DNA of 10,831 bases from Granulosicoccaceae bacterium. GTDB lineage: Bacteria; Pseudomonadota; Gammaproteobacteria; DAOVJZ01. The notes below the pieces were generated by a model. That model was not told the origin of the DNA. It saw only the letters and a list, made by a program, of their open reading frames with translations, and searched no databases. The stretch is from NCBI GenBank assembly GCA_030632035.1, contig DAOVJZ010000031.1:1-10831 (forward strand), in the 5' to 3' direction. The translations under genes and the position numbers were made by a program. Below, one piece after another: positions 1-6,842 of this stretch (position 1 is the stretch's first letter; every line of letters starts with the position of its first letter).

Positions 1-1
1 A

Positions 2-289
2 AAGGGTCTGGGTATGACAGCGATTGTGGATAAGGCAGACAAGGTTATCGGTGTCTTTACTGATGGCGATTTAAGACGTGTACTGGATAAACAAATTGAT
101 GTTCACAAAACACTGATTTCAGAAGTCATGATCAGTCCCTGTAAAACCATTGGCTCACATGTGCTCGCAGCAGAAGCATTGAAAAAAATGGAGACACACA
201 AGATCAATGGTTTTCTTGTGGCAGATGAAAATAACAAACTTATCGGTGCTTTTAATATGCATGATCTGTTAAAAGCAGGTGTTGTTTAA
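2..289 (+). CDS. kdsD: KdsD, arabinose-5-phosphate isomerase (C-terminal end, 5' partial)
   Basis: The reading frame is open from the first complete codon of the window, and the residues before the first ATG (KGLG at 2-13) continue the family pattern, so this is the 3' end of a longer gene and the ATG at 14 is internal. About 95 residues remain of a protein usually near 325. They cover the end of the first CBS domain (motif VFTDGDLRR) and the whole second CBS domain, ending in the typical MHDLLKAGVV. The SIS isomerase domain lies upstream, outside the window. The family converts ribulose-5-phosphate to arabinose-5-phosphate, the first step of Kdo synthesis for LPS inner core, in the cytoplasm. 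The next gene, kdsC, starts 4 bp after the stop. Identification rests on the strong resemblance of this tail to E. coli KdsD plus synteny. The paralogue GutQ has the same domains but not this neighbourhood. Confidence 0.93.
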   Translation, partial: KGLGMTAIVDKADKVIGVFTDGDLRRVLDKQIDVHKTLISEVMISPCKTIGSHVLAAEALKKMETHKINGFLVADENNKLIGAFNMHDLLKAGVV

Positions 290-293
290 CGTT

Positions 294-818
294 ATGCAAG
301 ATATTCTCGAAAAAGCAAAACAAATTAAACTGGTTGTTTTTGATGTTGATGGTGTTTTAACTGATGGCAGCTTGTTTTTTGGTGATGATGGTCAGGAATA
401 CAAGGCCTTTAATTCACGTGATGGCCATGGCATGAAAATGCTGAAAGGAACCGGTGTCGAAATTGGTATTATCACTGGCCGCCAGTCTGAAGTTGTAAAA
501 CATCGTATGCTTAATCTTGGTATTGAACATGTCTATCAGGGCAAACTTGAAAAGCTGCCTGCATTCGAGGAGCTAATTGCAAAACTGGGTGTAACAAAAG
601 ACCAGGTGGCCTATGTAGGGGATGATGTAGTCGATTTACCGGTCATGCTCAAGGTGGGGCTGGCTATAGCTGTTCAAGATGCACATTCTCTCGTCAAACA
701 GCATGCACACTGGACAACACCTAGTGGCGGTGGGCGTGGTGCCGCAAGAGATCTCTGTGAGCTCATTATGCAAGCACAAAACACGCTGGATGATCAATTA
801 AGAAAGTTCCTTCAATGA
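294..818 (+). CDS. kdsC: KdsC, Kdo-8-phosphate phosphatase
   Basis: This 174-residue protein is a C0-type HAD phosphatase that removes the phosphate from Kdo-8-phosphate, giving free Kdo for LPS core synthesis. Visible motifs are the nucleophile motif FDVDGVLTDG (Asp17 and Asp19), the motif II threonine in IITGRQ, a motif III lysine in GKLEKL, and the Mg2+-binding YVGDDVVDLP. The glycine-rich end GGGRGAARDLCELI is typical of KdsC, whose C-terminal tail helps form the tetramer active site. I chose ATG 294. A GTG at 279 in the same frame would add five residues (MLFNV) that overlap the kdsD end and do not look like family sequence. The gene ends in an ATGA overlap with lptC, which suggests translational coupling. 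E. coli KdsC is somewhat longer (188 aa) only because of its N-terminus. Confidence 0.95.
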   Translation: MQDILEKAKQIKLVVFDVDGVLTDGSLFFGDDGQEYKAFNSRDGHGMKMLKGTGVEIGIITGRQSEVVKHRMLNLGIEHVYQGKLEKLPAFEELIAKLGVTKDQVAYVGDDVVDLPVMLKVGLAIAVQDAHSLVKQHAHWTTPSGGGRGAARDLCELIMQAQNTLDDQLRKFLQ

Positions 819-1387
819 CAGTCACCGCCAGACGCATACTGGCAATTTTCCTGGTTATTATCATTTCAGGTTTAAGTGGCCTGTTCCTTGATAGCGTTAC
901 TCCAGACAAGGACAAAGAAGATAAAAAACTACGCCACGATCCCGATTACTATCTGACCGATTTCACAGTCACTACCATGGGTGAAAACGGAAAACCTAAA
1001 CACCTGCTGGTCGCCAAACGCATGAATCATTATCCTGATGATGACACGACTGAGTTATTAAAGCCTCATATAGAAATTTACCGTATCAAAGAACCGCAGT
1101 GGAATATAGACTCAAAACGGGGCTGGGTATCATCGGATGGCAAGCTGGTATTATTATTGGGTAATGTGCATATTCGTCGCAAAGGTTCTGCTACCAATGA
1201 ACCTGTCAATCTCTGGACGGAAGAACTGCGTTTTCATCCTGATGATGAATATGCAGAAACAGATAAACATGTAAAAATAAAAAACGGTGACAGCATCACT
1301 GAAGCTGTTGGTATGCGTGCATATCTTGGTGAAGGCCGTATACAATTCTTGTCACGAACACGGGGAAGCTATGAATCAACAAATTAA
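815..1387 (+). CDS. lptC: LptC, inner-membrane LPS export protein
   Basis: LptC has 190 residues, close to the 191 of E. coli. It anchors to the LptB2FG transporter in the inner membrane and passes LPS to LptA through its periplasmic beta-jellyroll. The sequence has one N-terminal membrane segment (about residues 7-25, ILAIFLVIIISGLSG), a short charged linker, then a hydrophilic periplasmic domain of alternating beta strands. Recognisable pieces are YYLTDFTVTTMGENGKP, an LLKPHIEIY strand and the GNVHIRR strand. No lipobox or cleavable signal is seen, as expected for a bitopic protein. The start overlaps the kdsC stop (ATGA) and no strong Shine-Dalgarno is visible, so translation is probably coupled. 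Its 3' end overlaps lptA by 17 bp. LptC sequences diverge widely, so the call leans partly on position between kdsC and lptA. Confidence 0.9.
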   Translation: MTVTARRILAIFLVIIISGLSGLFLDSVTPDKDKEDKKLRHDPDYYLTDFTVTTMGENGKPKHLLVAKRMNHYPDDDTTELLKPHIEIYRIKEPQWNIDSKRGWVSSDGKLVLLLGNVHIRRKGSATNEPVNLWTEELRFHPDDEYAETDKHVKIKNGDSITEAVGMRAYLGEGRIQFLSRTRGSYESTN

Positions 1388-1868
1388 AATCTGGTCAGCC
1401 TTATGTTTGTTATTTATGCCCGTTACTGCCATGGCACTATCAACAGATAAACAACAACCTATCAATATCGAAGCCGACTGGGTTGATGTCAACAAGAAAA
1501 AAGGTACCAGTATTTACAAGGGCAAGGTCATTATCACACAGGGCAGTATTCGTATTGATAGCGACATTGCGACTGTTTACAGAAACGCCAAAGGCATAGA
1601 AAAGATTGTTGCTCTGGGTCAACCGGCAAAATTCAGGCAACGGCCCGATGATGAACCTGAAGATATTCGTGGTGAAGGTAAAAGACTGGAATATTTTTCA
1701 TCTAAAGATAAATTACACCTGTATGAAAAGGCAGTTCTCTGGCAACATAAAGATGTCTTCACCGGTGACCATATTAACTATGACACTAAAGAACATGTGG
1801 TACGCGCAACCGGCAAACCCGGTGACAGCAGCGAACGTGTACGCGTAACAATTCAACCAACAAACTGA
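1371..1868 (+). CDS. lptA: LptA, periplasmic LPS bridge protein
   Basis: LptA is a 165-residue periplasmic OstA-like beta-jellyroll protein. Its subunits stack between LptC and LptD to form the bridge along which LPS crosses the periplasm. A Sec signal peptide covers residues 1-22, with a lysine at 6, a hydrophobic stretch SALCLLFMPV and a likely AMA cleavage site before LSTDK. The mature part opens with QPINIEADWVDVNKKKG, the hallmark of the family, followed by YKGKVIITQGSIRIDSD and, near the end, INYDTKEHVVRATGKPG. I chose ATG 1371 rather than the in-frame ATG at 1287. The upstream extension would lie inside lptC and destroy the signal peptide, while 1371 has a GGGGA ribosome-binding site at 1362-1366. 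The gene overlaps lptC by 17 bp and is followed 8 bp later by lptB. Confidence 0.95.
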   Translation: MNQQIKIWSALCLLFMPVTAMALSTDKQQPINIEADWVDVNKKKGTSIYKGKVIITQGSIRIDSDIATVYRNAKGIEKIVALGQPAKFRQRPDDEPEDIRGEGKRLEYFSSKDKLHLYEKAVLWQHKDVFTGDHINYDTKEHVVRATGKPGDSSERVRVTIQPTN

Positions 1869-1876
1869 AAAAAATT

Positions 1877-2602
1877 ATGAGCGTTTTACAAGCATCACGA
1901 CTGGCTAAAAGCTATAAAACCAGAAAGGTCGTTAACAATATTTCGCTGGAAATAAAAAGCGGTGAAATTGTCGGCCTGTTGGGACCTAATGGCGCTGGCA
2001 AGACAACCTGTTTTTATATGATTGTCGGACTCATCGGCTGTGATGATGGCATGATCTACATTGATAAACACGACATTACTGACAAACCCATGCACGAACG
2101 CGCCAATATGGGTATTGGTTACCTGCCACAGGAAGCCTCGGTATTCCGTAAACTCACTGTTGCAGAAAATATTCTGGCAATCCTGCAAACCCGTCAGGAC
2201 ATCGGCCCGGAACAACACAACATTATTCTCGAAGATTTATTACAAGAACTACACATTGCCCATTTACGAGACAACAAAGGTATTAGCCTGTCCGGTGGTG
2301 AACGACGTCGGGTTGAAATTGCACGTGCACTGGCGACTGAACCCAAATTTATTTTACTTGATGAACCTTTTGCTGGCGTTGATCCCATTTCGGTTATTGA
2401 TATTCAACGCATCATAAAACACCTGCAGAAACGCGGCATTGGTATTCTGATAACAGATCACAATGTACGCGAAACATTGGGGATCTGTGGACACGCCTAC
2501 ATCATCAATGAAGGTCAGGTCATAGCCAAAGGCACGGCTGATGAAATTCTGGCCAATACACAAGTGCGTGATGTCTACCTTGGGCATGAATTTCGCCTTT
2601 AA
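1877..2602 (+). CDS. lptB: LptB, ATPase of the LPS transporter
   Basis: This 241-residue protein is the cytoplasmic ABC ATPase that, as a dimer with LptF and LptG, powers LPS extraction from the inner membrane. All nucleotide-binding motifs are intact: Walker A GPNGAGKTT (residues 36-44), Q-loop Gln85 in YLPQEASVFR, signature LSGGERRR (138-145), Walker B FILLDE (158-163) with catalytic Glu163, D-loop GVDP and switch His195 in ITDHNVRETL. Length and motif positions match E. coli LptB, and LPQEASVFRKLTV is a strong LptB marker. The lptFG genes are not in the window, which is normal because they usually lie elsewhere. No strong Shine-Dalgarno is visible before ATG 1877. A gap of 101 bp follows before rpoN. 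Confidence 0.98.
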   Translation: MSVLQASRLAKSYKTRKVVNNISLEIKSGEIVGLLGPNGAGKTTCFYMIVGLIGCDDGMIYIDKHDITDKPMHERANMGIGYLPQEASVFRKLTVAENILAILQTRQDIGPEQHNIILEDLLQELHIAHLRDNKGISLSGGERRRVEIARALATEPKFILLDEPFAGVDPISVIDIQRIIKHLQKRGIGILITDHNVRETLGICGHAYIINEGQVIAKGTADEILANTQVRDVYLGHEFRL

Positions 2603-2611
2603 AATCTATAA

Positions 2612-2621
2612 GTTATATAAC
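2612..2621. repeat. 10-bp perfect palindrome upstream of the -24 box
   Basis: GTTATATAAC is its own reverse complement and lies nine bases upstream of the -24 element. It is AT-rich, so chance is a real possibility, and no known operator matches it convincingly. It is listed because it is the only dyad in the lptB-rpoN gap. At about -36 to -45 from the predicted start it is too close to be a usual enhancer-binding-protein site but could be a repressor or nucleoid-protein site. Confidence 0.3.
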
Positions 2622-2629
2622 AGACCACA

Positions 2630-2645
2630 CTGGCACGATTTTTGC
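2630..2645 (+). promoter_or_regulatory. Sigma-54 (-24/-12) promoter upstream of rpoN
   Basis: The element reads CTGGCACG, four bases, TTGC. GG (2632-2633) and GC (2644-2645) have the obligatory spacing of the -24/-12 class. Including the preceding CACA bases, it matches the published proteobacterial sigma-54 consensus (mrNrYTGGCACG-N4-TTGCW) at every specified position except the final W, which is G. The predicted transcription start is near 2657, about 47 bp upstream of the rpoN ATG. The placement, in the longest gap before rpoN and on the coding strand, supports function. I infer that sigma-54 acts on its own gene and the downstream phosphorelay genes, either by activated transcription or by blocking another promoter. 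No enhancer-binding-protein site was recognised. Confidence 0.75.
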
Positions 2646-2703
2646 GCTACAATCCCTTAAAACCAATCAGAATATTCCTTCAAAGTGAGATAGTGGTAGA
2701 AGT

Positions 2704-4161
2704 ATGAAGCAATCCCTCCAGCTTCGTTTAGGTCAACAACTCACCATGACCCCGCAACTGCAGCAGGCCATTCGTCTGCTACAGCTATCCACTATGGAAT
2801 TACAAGCTGAAGTACAAGAAGCACTCGACTCCAACATGATGCTGGAGACCCATGAAGGGGATTCACAAGACGCATCAGAACCAAATAGCAACACTGACTC
2901 GCAAACAAAAAACGAGGCCGCTGAAAGTGATATGGACTTTCAGGGGGCGGACAGCATGCCGGATGAACTTCAAACAGACAGTTCCTGGGAAGATGTTTAT
3001 GACAGTAGCTTACCGCTGACCAATCAGGCCATCTCTGACAGCAAGGAATACGAATACCAGGGAGAAACAACAGAGTCATTACAGGGTCACATTTTGTGGC
3101 AAGTAGAAATGTCCCAGCTATCTCCTACTGATACCGCTATCGCCATGACTATCATCGATTCCATTAATGACGATGGCTACCTGGAAACCCCTATCGAAGA
3201 AATCTATCAAGAATTGGATGCCAGTGAAGAAATAGATCTGGATGAAGTCATTGCCGTTCTGCACCGTATTCAACAATTTGATCCTGTAGGTATCGGTGCA
3301 CATAATCTGATTGAATGCCTGACAATCCAGCTCAACCAATTTGACCCCAACACAACACCTCATCTGGCCAAGACCAAACAAATTGTCAGCGAATACATGG
3401 AGCTACTCGGTTCACGTGATTTTCAGCAGTTAAAACGCAAGCTTAAGGTCTCGGATGATGAGTTATCAGAGATTATCAATATTATCCAATCCCTGAATCC
3501 CAAACCGGGGAGTCAAATTCAAACCACTCCCCCTGAATACATTATTCCCGATGTTTATGTAAAAAAACATAAGGGTAAGTGGACCGTTGAACTCAATACT
3601 GAAGGTACCCCTAAAGTTAGAATTAATCAGGAATACGCAAACCTGATTAAGCGTGCCAATAACAGTAATGAAAACAATACACTCAAGAATCACCTGCAAG
3701 AAGCACGCTGGTTTATCAAGAGCTTACTAAGTCGCAATGAGACCCTGCTCAAGGTAACCAACTGTATAATAGAACGGCAAGAAGGCTTTCTGGAGTATGG
3801 TGATGTATCCATGAAGCCACTGGTCCTGTCAGATGTAGCCAATACCGTAGAAATGCATGAATCCACCATTTCCCGTGTAACAACCCGCAAATACATGCAT
3901 ACCCCACGCGGGATTTATGAGCTAAAATACTTCTTTTCCAGCCATGTGGGTACTTCTTCCGGTGGGGAATGTTCATCCACTGCAATCAGAGCTATCATTA
4001 AAGAACTGGTAGAAGCAGAAAATAGTATGAAGCCTCTTAGTGACAGTAAAATTGCCAATATTCTTTCAGAACAAGGTATTAAAGTGGCACGCAGAACCGT
4101 TGCCAAATACAGGGAAGCACTCGCTATCCCTCCATCCAACGAACGTAAACGTCATGCATAA
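2704..4161 (+). CDS. rpoN: RpoN, RNA polymerase sigma-54 factor
   Basis: This 485-residue protein has the normal length and layout of sigma-54, which directs core polymerase to -24/-12 promoters and needs AAA+ enhancer-binding proteins to open DNA. Region I (about 1-48) is glutamine- and leucine-rich (LGQQLTMTPQLQQAIRLLQLS) and contacts activators. Region II (about 50-115) is a variable acidic stretch. Region III follows with the core-binding domain (about 120-320). A helix-turn-helix lies near 374-396 (LVLSDVANTVEMHESTISRV), and the diagnostic RpoN box ARRTVAKYR sits at 462-470, which binds the -24 element. ATG 2704 begins exactly at region I. The gene probably starts an operon running through ptsI, with hpf 26 bp downstream. 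A sigma-54-type promoter lies just upstream, suggesting autoregulation. Confidence 0.99.
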   Translation: MKQSLQLRLGQQLTMTPQLQQAIRLLQLSTMELQAEVQEALDSNMMLETHEGDSQDASEPNSNTDSQTKNEAAESDMDFQGADSMPDELQTDSSWEDVYDSSLPLTNQAISDSKEYEYQGETTESLQGHILWQVEMSQLSPTDTAIAMTIIDSINDDGYLETPIEEIYQELDASEEIDLDEVIAVLHRIQQFDPVGIGAHNLIECLTIQLNQFDPNTTPHLAKTKQIVSEYMELLGSRDFQQLKRKLKVSDDELSEIINIIQSLNPKPGSQIQTTPPEYIIPDVYVKKHKGKWTVELNTEGTPKVRINQEYANLIKRANNSNENNTLKNHLQEARWFIKSLLSRNETLLKVTNCIIERQEGFLEYGDVSMKPLVLSDVANTVEMHESTISRVTTRKYMHTPRGIYELKYFFSSHVGTSSGGECSSTAIRAIIKELVEAENSMKPLSDSKIANILSEQGIKVARRTVAKYREALAIPPSNERKRHA

Positions 4162-4175
4162 ATAATATTCGAATC

Positions 4176-4181
4176 AAGGAG
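4176..4181 (+). promoter_or_regulatory. Strong ribosome-binding site of hpf
   Basis: AAGGAG lies six bases before the hpf ATG. It is the best Shine-Dalgarno match of the whole rpoN operon, whose other genes mostly have weak or coupled starts. This fits high demand for a ribosome-associated protein and fixes the start codon. Confidence 0.75.
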
Positions 4182-4187
4182 TAAAAC

Positions 4188-4526
4188 ATGCAAATAGAAC
4201 TTAGTGGACAGCACGTAGAAATTACCGACGCTCTCCGTGATTATGTGAATGAAAAGTTTGAAAGGTTACAGCGTCATTTTGATCACATGACTAATGTACA
4301 TACTGTACTCAGCGTAGAAAAAACCCGCCAAATGGCAGAAGCAACTATACATATGAGTGGCCACAATATTTTTGCCAATGCAGAAAACGAAAACATGTAT
4401 GCGGCCATTGATGCACTGGTGGACAAACTGGATAGCCAGATCAGGAAGCATAAGGAAAAAATCACGGATCATCACCGAGGTGACGGCCGTGCACGTAATA
4501 GAGAAAACAGAGAAGAAGAAGAATAA
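4188..4526 (+). CDS. hpf: HPF, ribosome hibernation promoting factor (short type)
   Basis: This 112-residue protein belongs to the YfiA/HPF (sigma-54 modulation) family. Such proteins bind the 30S decoding region between the A and P sites and inactivate ribosomes, in E. coli by favouring 100S dimers. Family segments are MQIELSGQHVEITDALRDYV, VLSVEK and NMYAAIDALVDKLDSQIRKHKEK. The core aligns with the whole of E. coli HPF (95 aa), leaving a tail of about 17 residues rich in Arg, Asp and Glu and ending EEEE. It lacks the dimerisation domain of long HPF. E. coli RaiA/YfiA also has a tail but is not encoded beside rpoN, so synteny favours HPF. The gene sits between rpoN and ptsN as in many proteobacteria and has a strong ribosome-binding site. 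Confidence 0.94.
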   Translation: MQIELSGQHVEITDALRDYVNEKFERLQRHFDHMTNVHTVLSVEKTRQMAEATIHMSGHNIFANAENENMYAAIDALVDKLDSQIRKHKEKITDHHRGDGRARNRENREEEE

Positions 4527-4561
4527 TCAATTTTAACTTCCCAAGAAGTCAGTAGCCAGGT

Positions 4562-5023
4562 ATGGATGTTGTAAAAATTATTGAGCCGGAACGCATTGAC
4601 GCACAAGTTAATGCAAACAGTAAAAAGCGGGCGCTGGAATATATCAGTCATCTTATTTCGAAAGATGATCCTTCAATGGATCCAACAGATATTTTTGACA
4701 GCCTGCTCGCAAGAGAGAAACTGGGAAGTACCGGTATTGGTCAAGGTGTAGCCATTCCTCATGGTCGAATGAAATCCTGTGATAAACCCATTGGTGCCTT
4801 TATTCGATTGACACATGCAATTGATTTTGATGCCATCGATAACAAGCCGGTTGATTTGATGTTTGCCCTGTTGGTGCCGGAAAAATCAACAGATGAGCAT
4901 TTGCAAATACTGGCCTCACTGGCAGAAATGTTTAATAACAGTGATTTCCGGGAAAAACTGCATGAAGTTGAATCCAGCACTGATGCCTTTAAACTACTTT
5001 CAGAATGGGATGCAATACACTAG
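4562..5023 (+). CDS. ptsN: PtsN, nitrogen-PTS EIIA component (EIIA-Ntr)
   Basis: PtsN has 153 residues and belongs to the fructose/mannitol-type EIIA family. It accepts phosphate from an HPr-like protein on a histidine and works as a regulator, in E. coli acting on potassium uptake and phosphate sensing, rather than in sugar import. The phosphorylated residue is His67 in VAIPHGRM, within GSTGIGQGVAIPHGR. Further family signals are the DLMFALLVPEKSTDEHLQILASLAEM segment (split here as DLMFALLVPE and HLQILASLAEM) and the C-terminal FREKLHEVES. No transmembrane part or fused IIB/IIC domain is present. The Shine-Dalgarno is poor (CCAGG ends one base before the ATG), so expression may depend on read-through from hpf, 35 bp upstream. 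hprK follows 20 bp downstream. The phosphate donor is most likely the HPr encoded later in this same operon. Confidence 0.96.
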   Translation: MDVVKIIEPERIDAQVNANSKKRALEYISHLISKDDPSMDPTDIFDSLLAREKLGSTGIGQGVAIPHGRMKSCDKPIGAFIRLTHAIDFDAIDNKPVDLMFALLVPEKSTDEHLQILASLAEMFNNSDFREKLHEVESSTDAFKLLSEWDAIH

Positions 5024-5043
5024 CGATCTACTAGGCTCATATA

Positions 5044-5991
5044 ATGAGTAATGAGCAAGCAACTGTTCAACACCTGTACGAAATATACAGGGAAACATTT
5101 GGCCTGCAATGGCTGGCAGGCCAGAATGCCAAAAACAATCCTCTGGTTCCTGAGTCCACTAACAAAACTTCACGTCTGGCCGGACATTTCAGCCCCATTC
5201 ATTCTTATTGTATACAAGTACTATCCAGCCCTGACCTGGACTATCTGGCAAATCTTGAAACAAAACAATACACAGAAACTATTGAACAATTCTTCAACAA
5301 CCAACCTGCTCTAATCATTGTTACTAATAATAATGCTCCAGATGAATTCATTAACTTATGCCGTGAAAAAAATATTCCCCTGTTTTCTGCGTCTGTAAGC
5401 AGTGAAACCATTATCAGTGAATTACAATACTATCTTTCCGGTGCATCATCTGGCCGCGTTACTATTCATGGCGTATTCATGGAGGTCGTTGGTATAGGTA
5501 TTTTGCTTACAGGTGAAAGTGGGATTGGTAAAAGTGAGCTGGCACTCGAGCTTATTAGTCGTGGTCATCGATTGATTGCTGATGATGCCCCACTATTCTA
5601 TAAATTACCGCCTGATATATTGAACGGGATCTGTTCGGATGTATTACAGGACTTCCTTGAGGTCAGGGGTCTGGGTATGCTTAATATACGGGCTATGTTT
5701 GGCAATAATGCCATGAAAAACAACAAATACCTGAAGCTGATTATTAATCTGAAAAAAATGTCCGATAAAGAATTGAAAAATATTGATCGGTTTGAAGGGA
5801 ATATCAGCCAACAGGATATATTAGGTGTTAAAATGCCTCAAATAACATTGCCGGTTGCACCTGGACGTAACATGGCAGTACTCGTAGAAAATGCTGCTCG
5901 CAACCATGTACTAAAGCTCAGGGGTTATAGTGCGGCGGGTGAGTTTATAAAGCGGCAAAAACAGAAGATCGAACAACAGGATACTTTGTGA
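5044..5991 (+). CDS. hprK: HprK, HPr kinase/phosphorylase
   Basis: This 315-residue protein phosphorylates HPr on Ser46 using ATP or pyrophosphate and reverses the reaction by phosphorolysis. The N-terminal domain (about 1-130) is poorly conserved, as usual. The catalytic domain shows His142 in TIHGVFMEVVG, Walker A GESGIGKS (157-164), the HRLIADDAP segment (from 175) and the family signature LEVRGLGMLNIRAMFG (from 205). It ends in the expected APGRNMAVLVENAARNH region. The catalytic histidine, P-loop and signature are all intact, so both activities are plausible. HprK is best known from Firmicutes, where it drives catabolite repression, but occurs in many proteobacteria beside ptsN or rapZ. 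E. coli lacks it at this locus. The target serine is present in the HPr encoded downstream. The gene's TGA overlaps the GTG start of rapZ. Confidence 0.96.
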   Translation: MSNEQATVQHLYEIYRETFGLQWLAGQNAKNNPLVPESTNKTSRLAGHFSPIHSYCIQVLSSPDLDYLANLETKQYTETIEQFFNNQPALIIVTNNNAPDEFINLCREKNIPLFSASVSSETIISELQYYLSGASSGRVTIHGVFMEVVGIGILLTGESGIGKSELALELISRGHRLIADDAPLFYKLPPDILNGICSDVLQDFLEVRGLGMLNIRAMFGNNAMKNNKYLKLIINLKKMSDKELKNIDRFEGNISQQDILGVKMPQITLPVAPGRNMAVLVENAARNHVLKLRGYSAAGEFIKRQKQKIEQQDTL

Positions 5992-6842
5992 AACTCATCA
6001 TTATTAGCGGTCTTTCCGGTTCCGGTAAAAGTGTGGCCTTGCACTCTCTCGAAGACTTAGACTATTACTGCACCGACAATCTTCCCGTTGGGCTATTACC
6101 TGCGTTCACTGATAAAATATCCAATGCTAATGAAAAATATTATGAACACGTTGCTGTAGGTATTGATGCCAGAAACAACCCTGATGATCTGGAAAACTTC
6201 CACACTATTATTAAAGAACTCAAGGCAAAGGACGTGCATTGTGAAATTATTTTTGTTGAAGCAGAAGACGAAGTCCTGATAAAACGATTCAGTGAAACCA
6301 GACGCAAGCACCCATTAAGCACATCCGATATTGCCCTTCCTGATGCTATTAAATCAGAACGTACCCTGCTCGAGCCCATTTCAATGGAAGCCGATATCAG
6401 AATTGACACCAGTCAAACCAATGTACATCAACTGCGTGACATCATCAGGGAAAGAATTCATGGTAAGGATGAAGACACATTGGCTTTATTGTTTGAATCC
6501 TTTGCCTTTAAAAATGGCATCCCAAAAAATGCCGATTATGTTTTTGATGCACGTTGCCTGCCTAATCCACATTGGGTACAACATTTAAGACCTATGACTG
6601 GCAATGATGAACCAGTCAAGGAATTTCTTGATAAAGAGGCTATGGTAAGTACCATGTATGAAGATATAAAAAACTTTATTAAAAAATGGATACCCTTTTT
6701 TGAAGCAGAAAACAGAAGTTATTTAACGGTTGCCATTGGTTGTACGGGAGGAAGACATCGTTCTGTCTATCTTGCCAACAAACTTTCAACCGAATTTTCA
6801 ACCCAACGTGACAATGTCCAGTTAAGGCATAGGGAGCTGTAA
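5988..6842 (+). CDS. rapZ: RapZ, P-loop nucleotide-binding adaptor (YvcJ family)
   Basis: This 284-residue protein starts with GTG at 5988 in a GTGA overlap with the hprK stop. It has an N-terminal P-loop GLSGSGKS (8-15), the DNLPVGLLP segment, FESFAFKNGIPKNADYVFDARCLPNPHW, LRPMTG and the C-terminal NRSYLTVAIGCTGGRHRSV block, all hallmarks of RapZ. In E. coli, RapZ binds sRNAs GlmY and GlmZ and guides RNase E, thereby controlling glucosamine-6-phosphate synthase. The extreme C-terminus is unusual. It stops at NVQLRHREL, so the EKRKP tail of E. coli is missing, and the position of E. coli Lys270 is Asp. Those four basic residues are needed for sRNA binding in E. coli, so the role here may differ. 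The function in non-enteric species is less clear. The stop codon overlaps the next ATG (TAATG). Confidence 0.96.
   Translation: MKLIIISGLSGSGKSVALHSLEDLDYYCTDNLPVGLLPAFTDKISNANEKYYEHVAVGIDARNNPDDLENFHTIIKELKAKDVHCEIIFVEAEDEVLIKRFSETRRKHPLSTSDIALPDAIKSERTLLEPISMEADIRIDTSQTNVHQLRDIIRERIHGKDEDTLALLFESFAFKNGIPKNADYVFDARCLPNPHWVQHLRPMTGNDEPVKEFLDKEAMVSTMYEDIKNFIKKWIPFFEAENRSYLTVAIGCTGGRHRSVYLANKLSTEFSTQRDNVQLRHREL

Noticed and set aside
279..293. GTG at 279 as the kdsC start
   Set aside because: It adds five non-family residues inside the kdsD end; ATG 294 gives the expected N-terminus.
1287..1370. ATG at 1287 as the lptA start
   Set aside because: It would put 28 extra residues before a good signal peptide and lie within lptC; ATG 1371 has a ribosome-binding site.
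1895..2218. 107-codon open frame on the minus strand opposite lptB
   Set aside because: It is the antisense of a fully conserved ABC ATPase, has no recognisable domain or ribosome-binding site, and resembles other shadow frames.
4085..4103. TGGCACG followed by TTGC near the 3' end of rpoN, resembling a second sigma-54 promoter ahead of hpf
   Set aside because: The spacing between GG and GC is 16 bases instead of 12, and the bases encode the conserved RpoN box (ARRTVAKYR), so protein constraint explains them.
5540..5555. TGGCAC within hprK as a possible -24 element
   Set aside because: No GC is present at the -12 position and it lies inside a conserved coding block.
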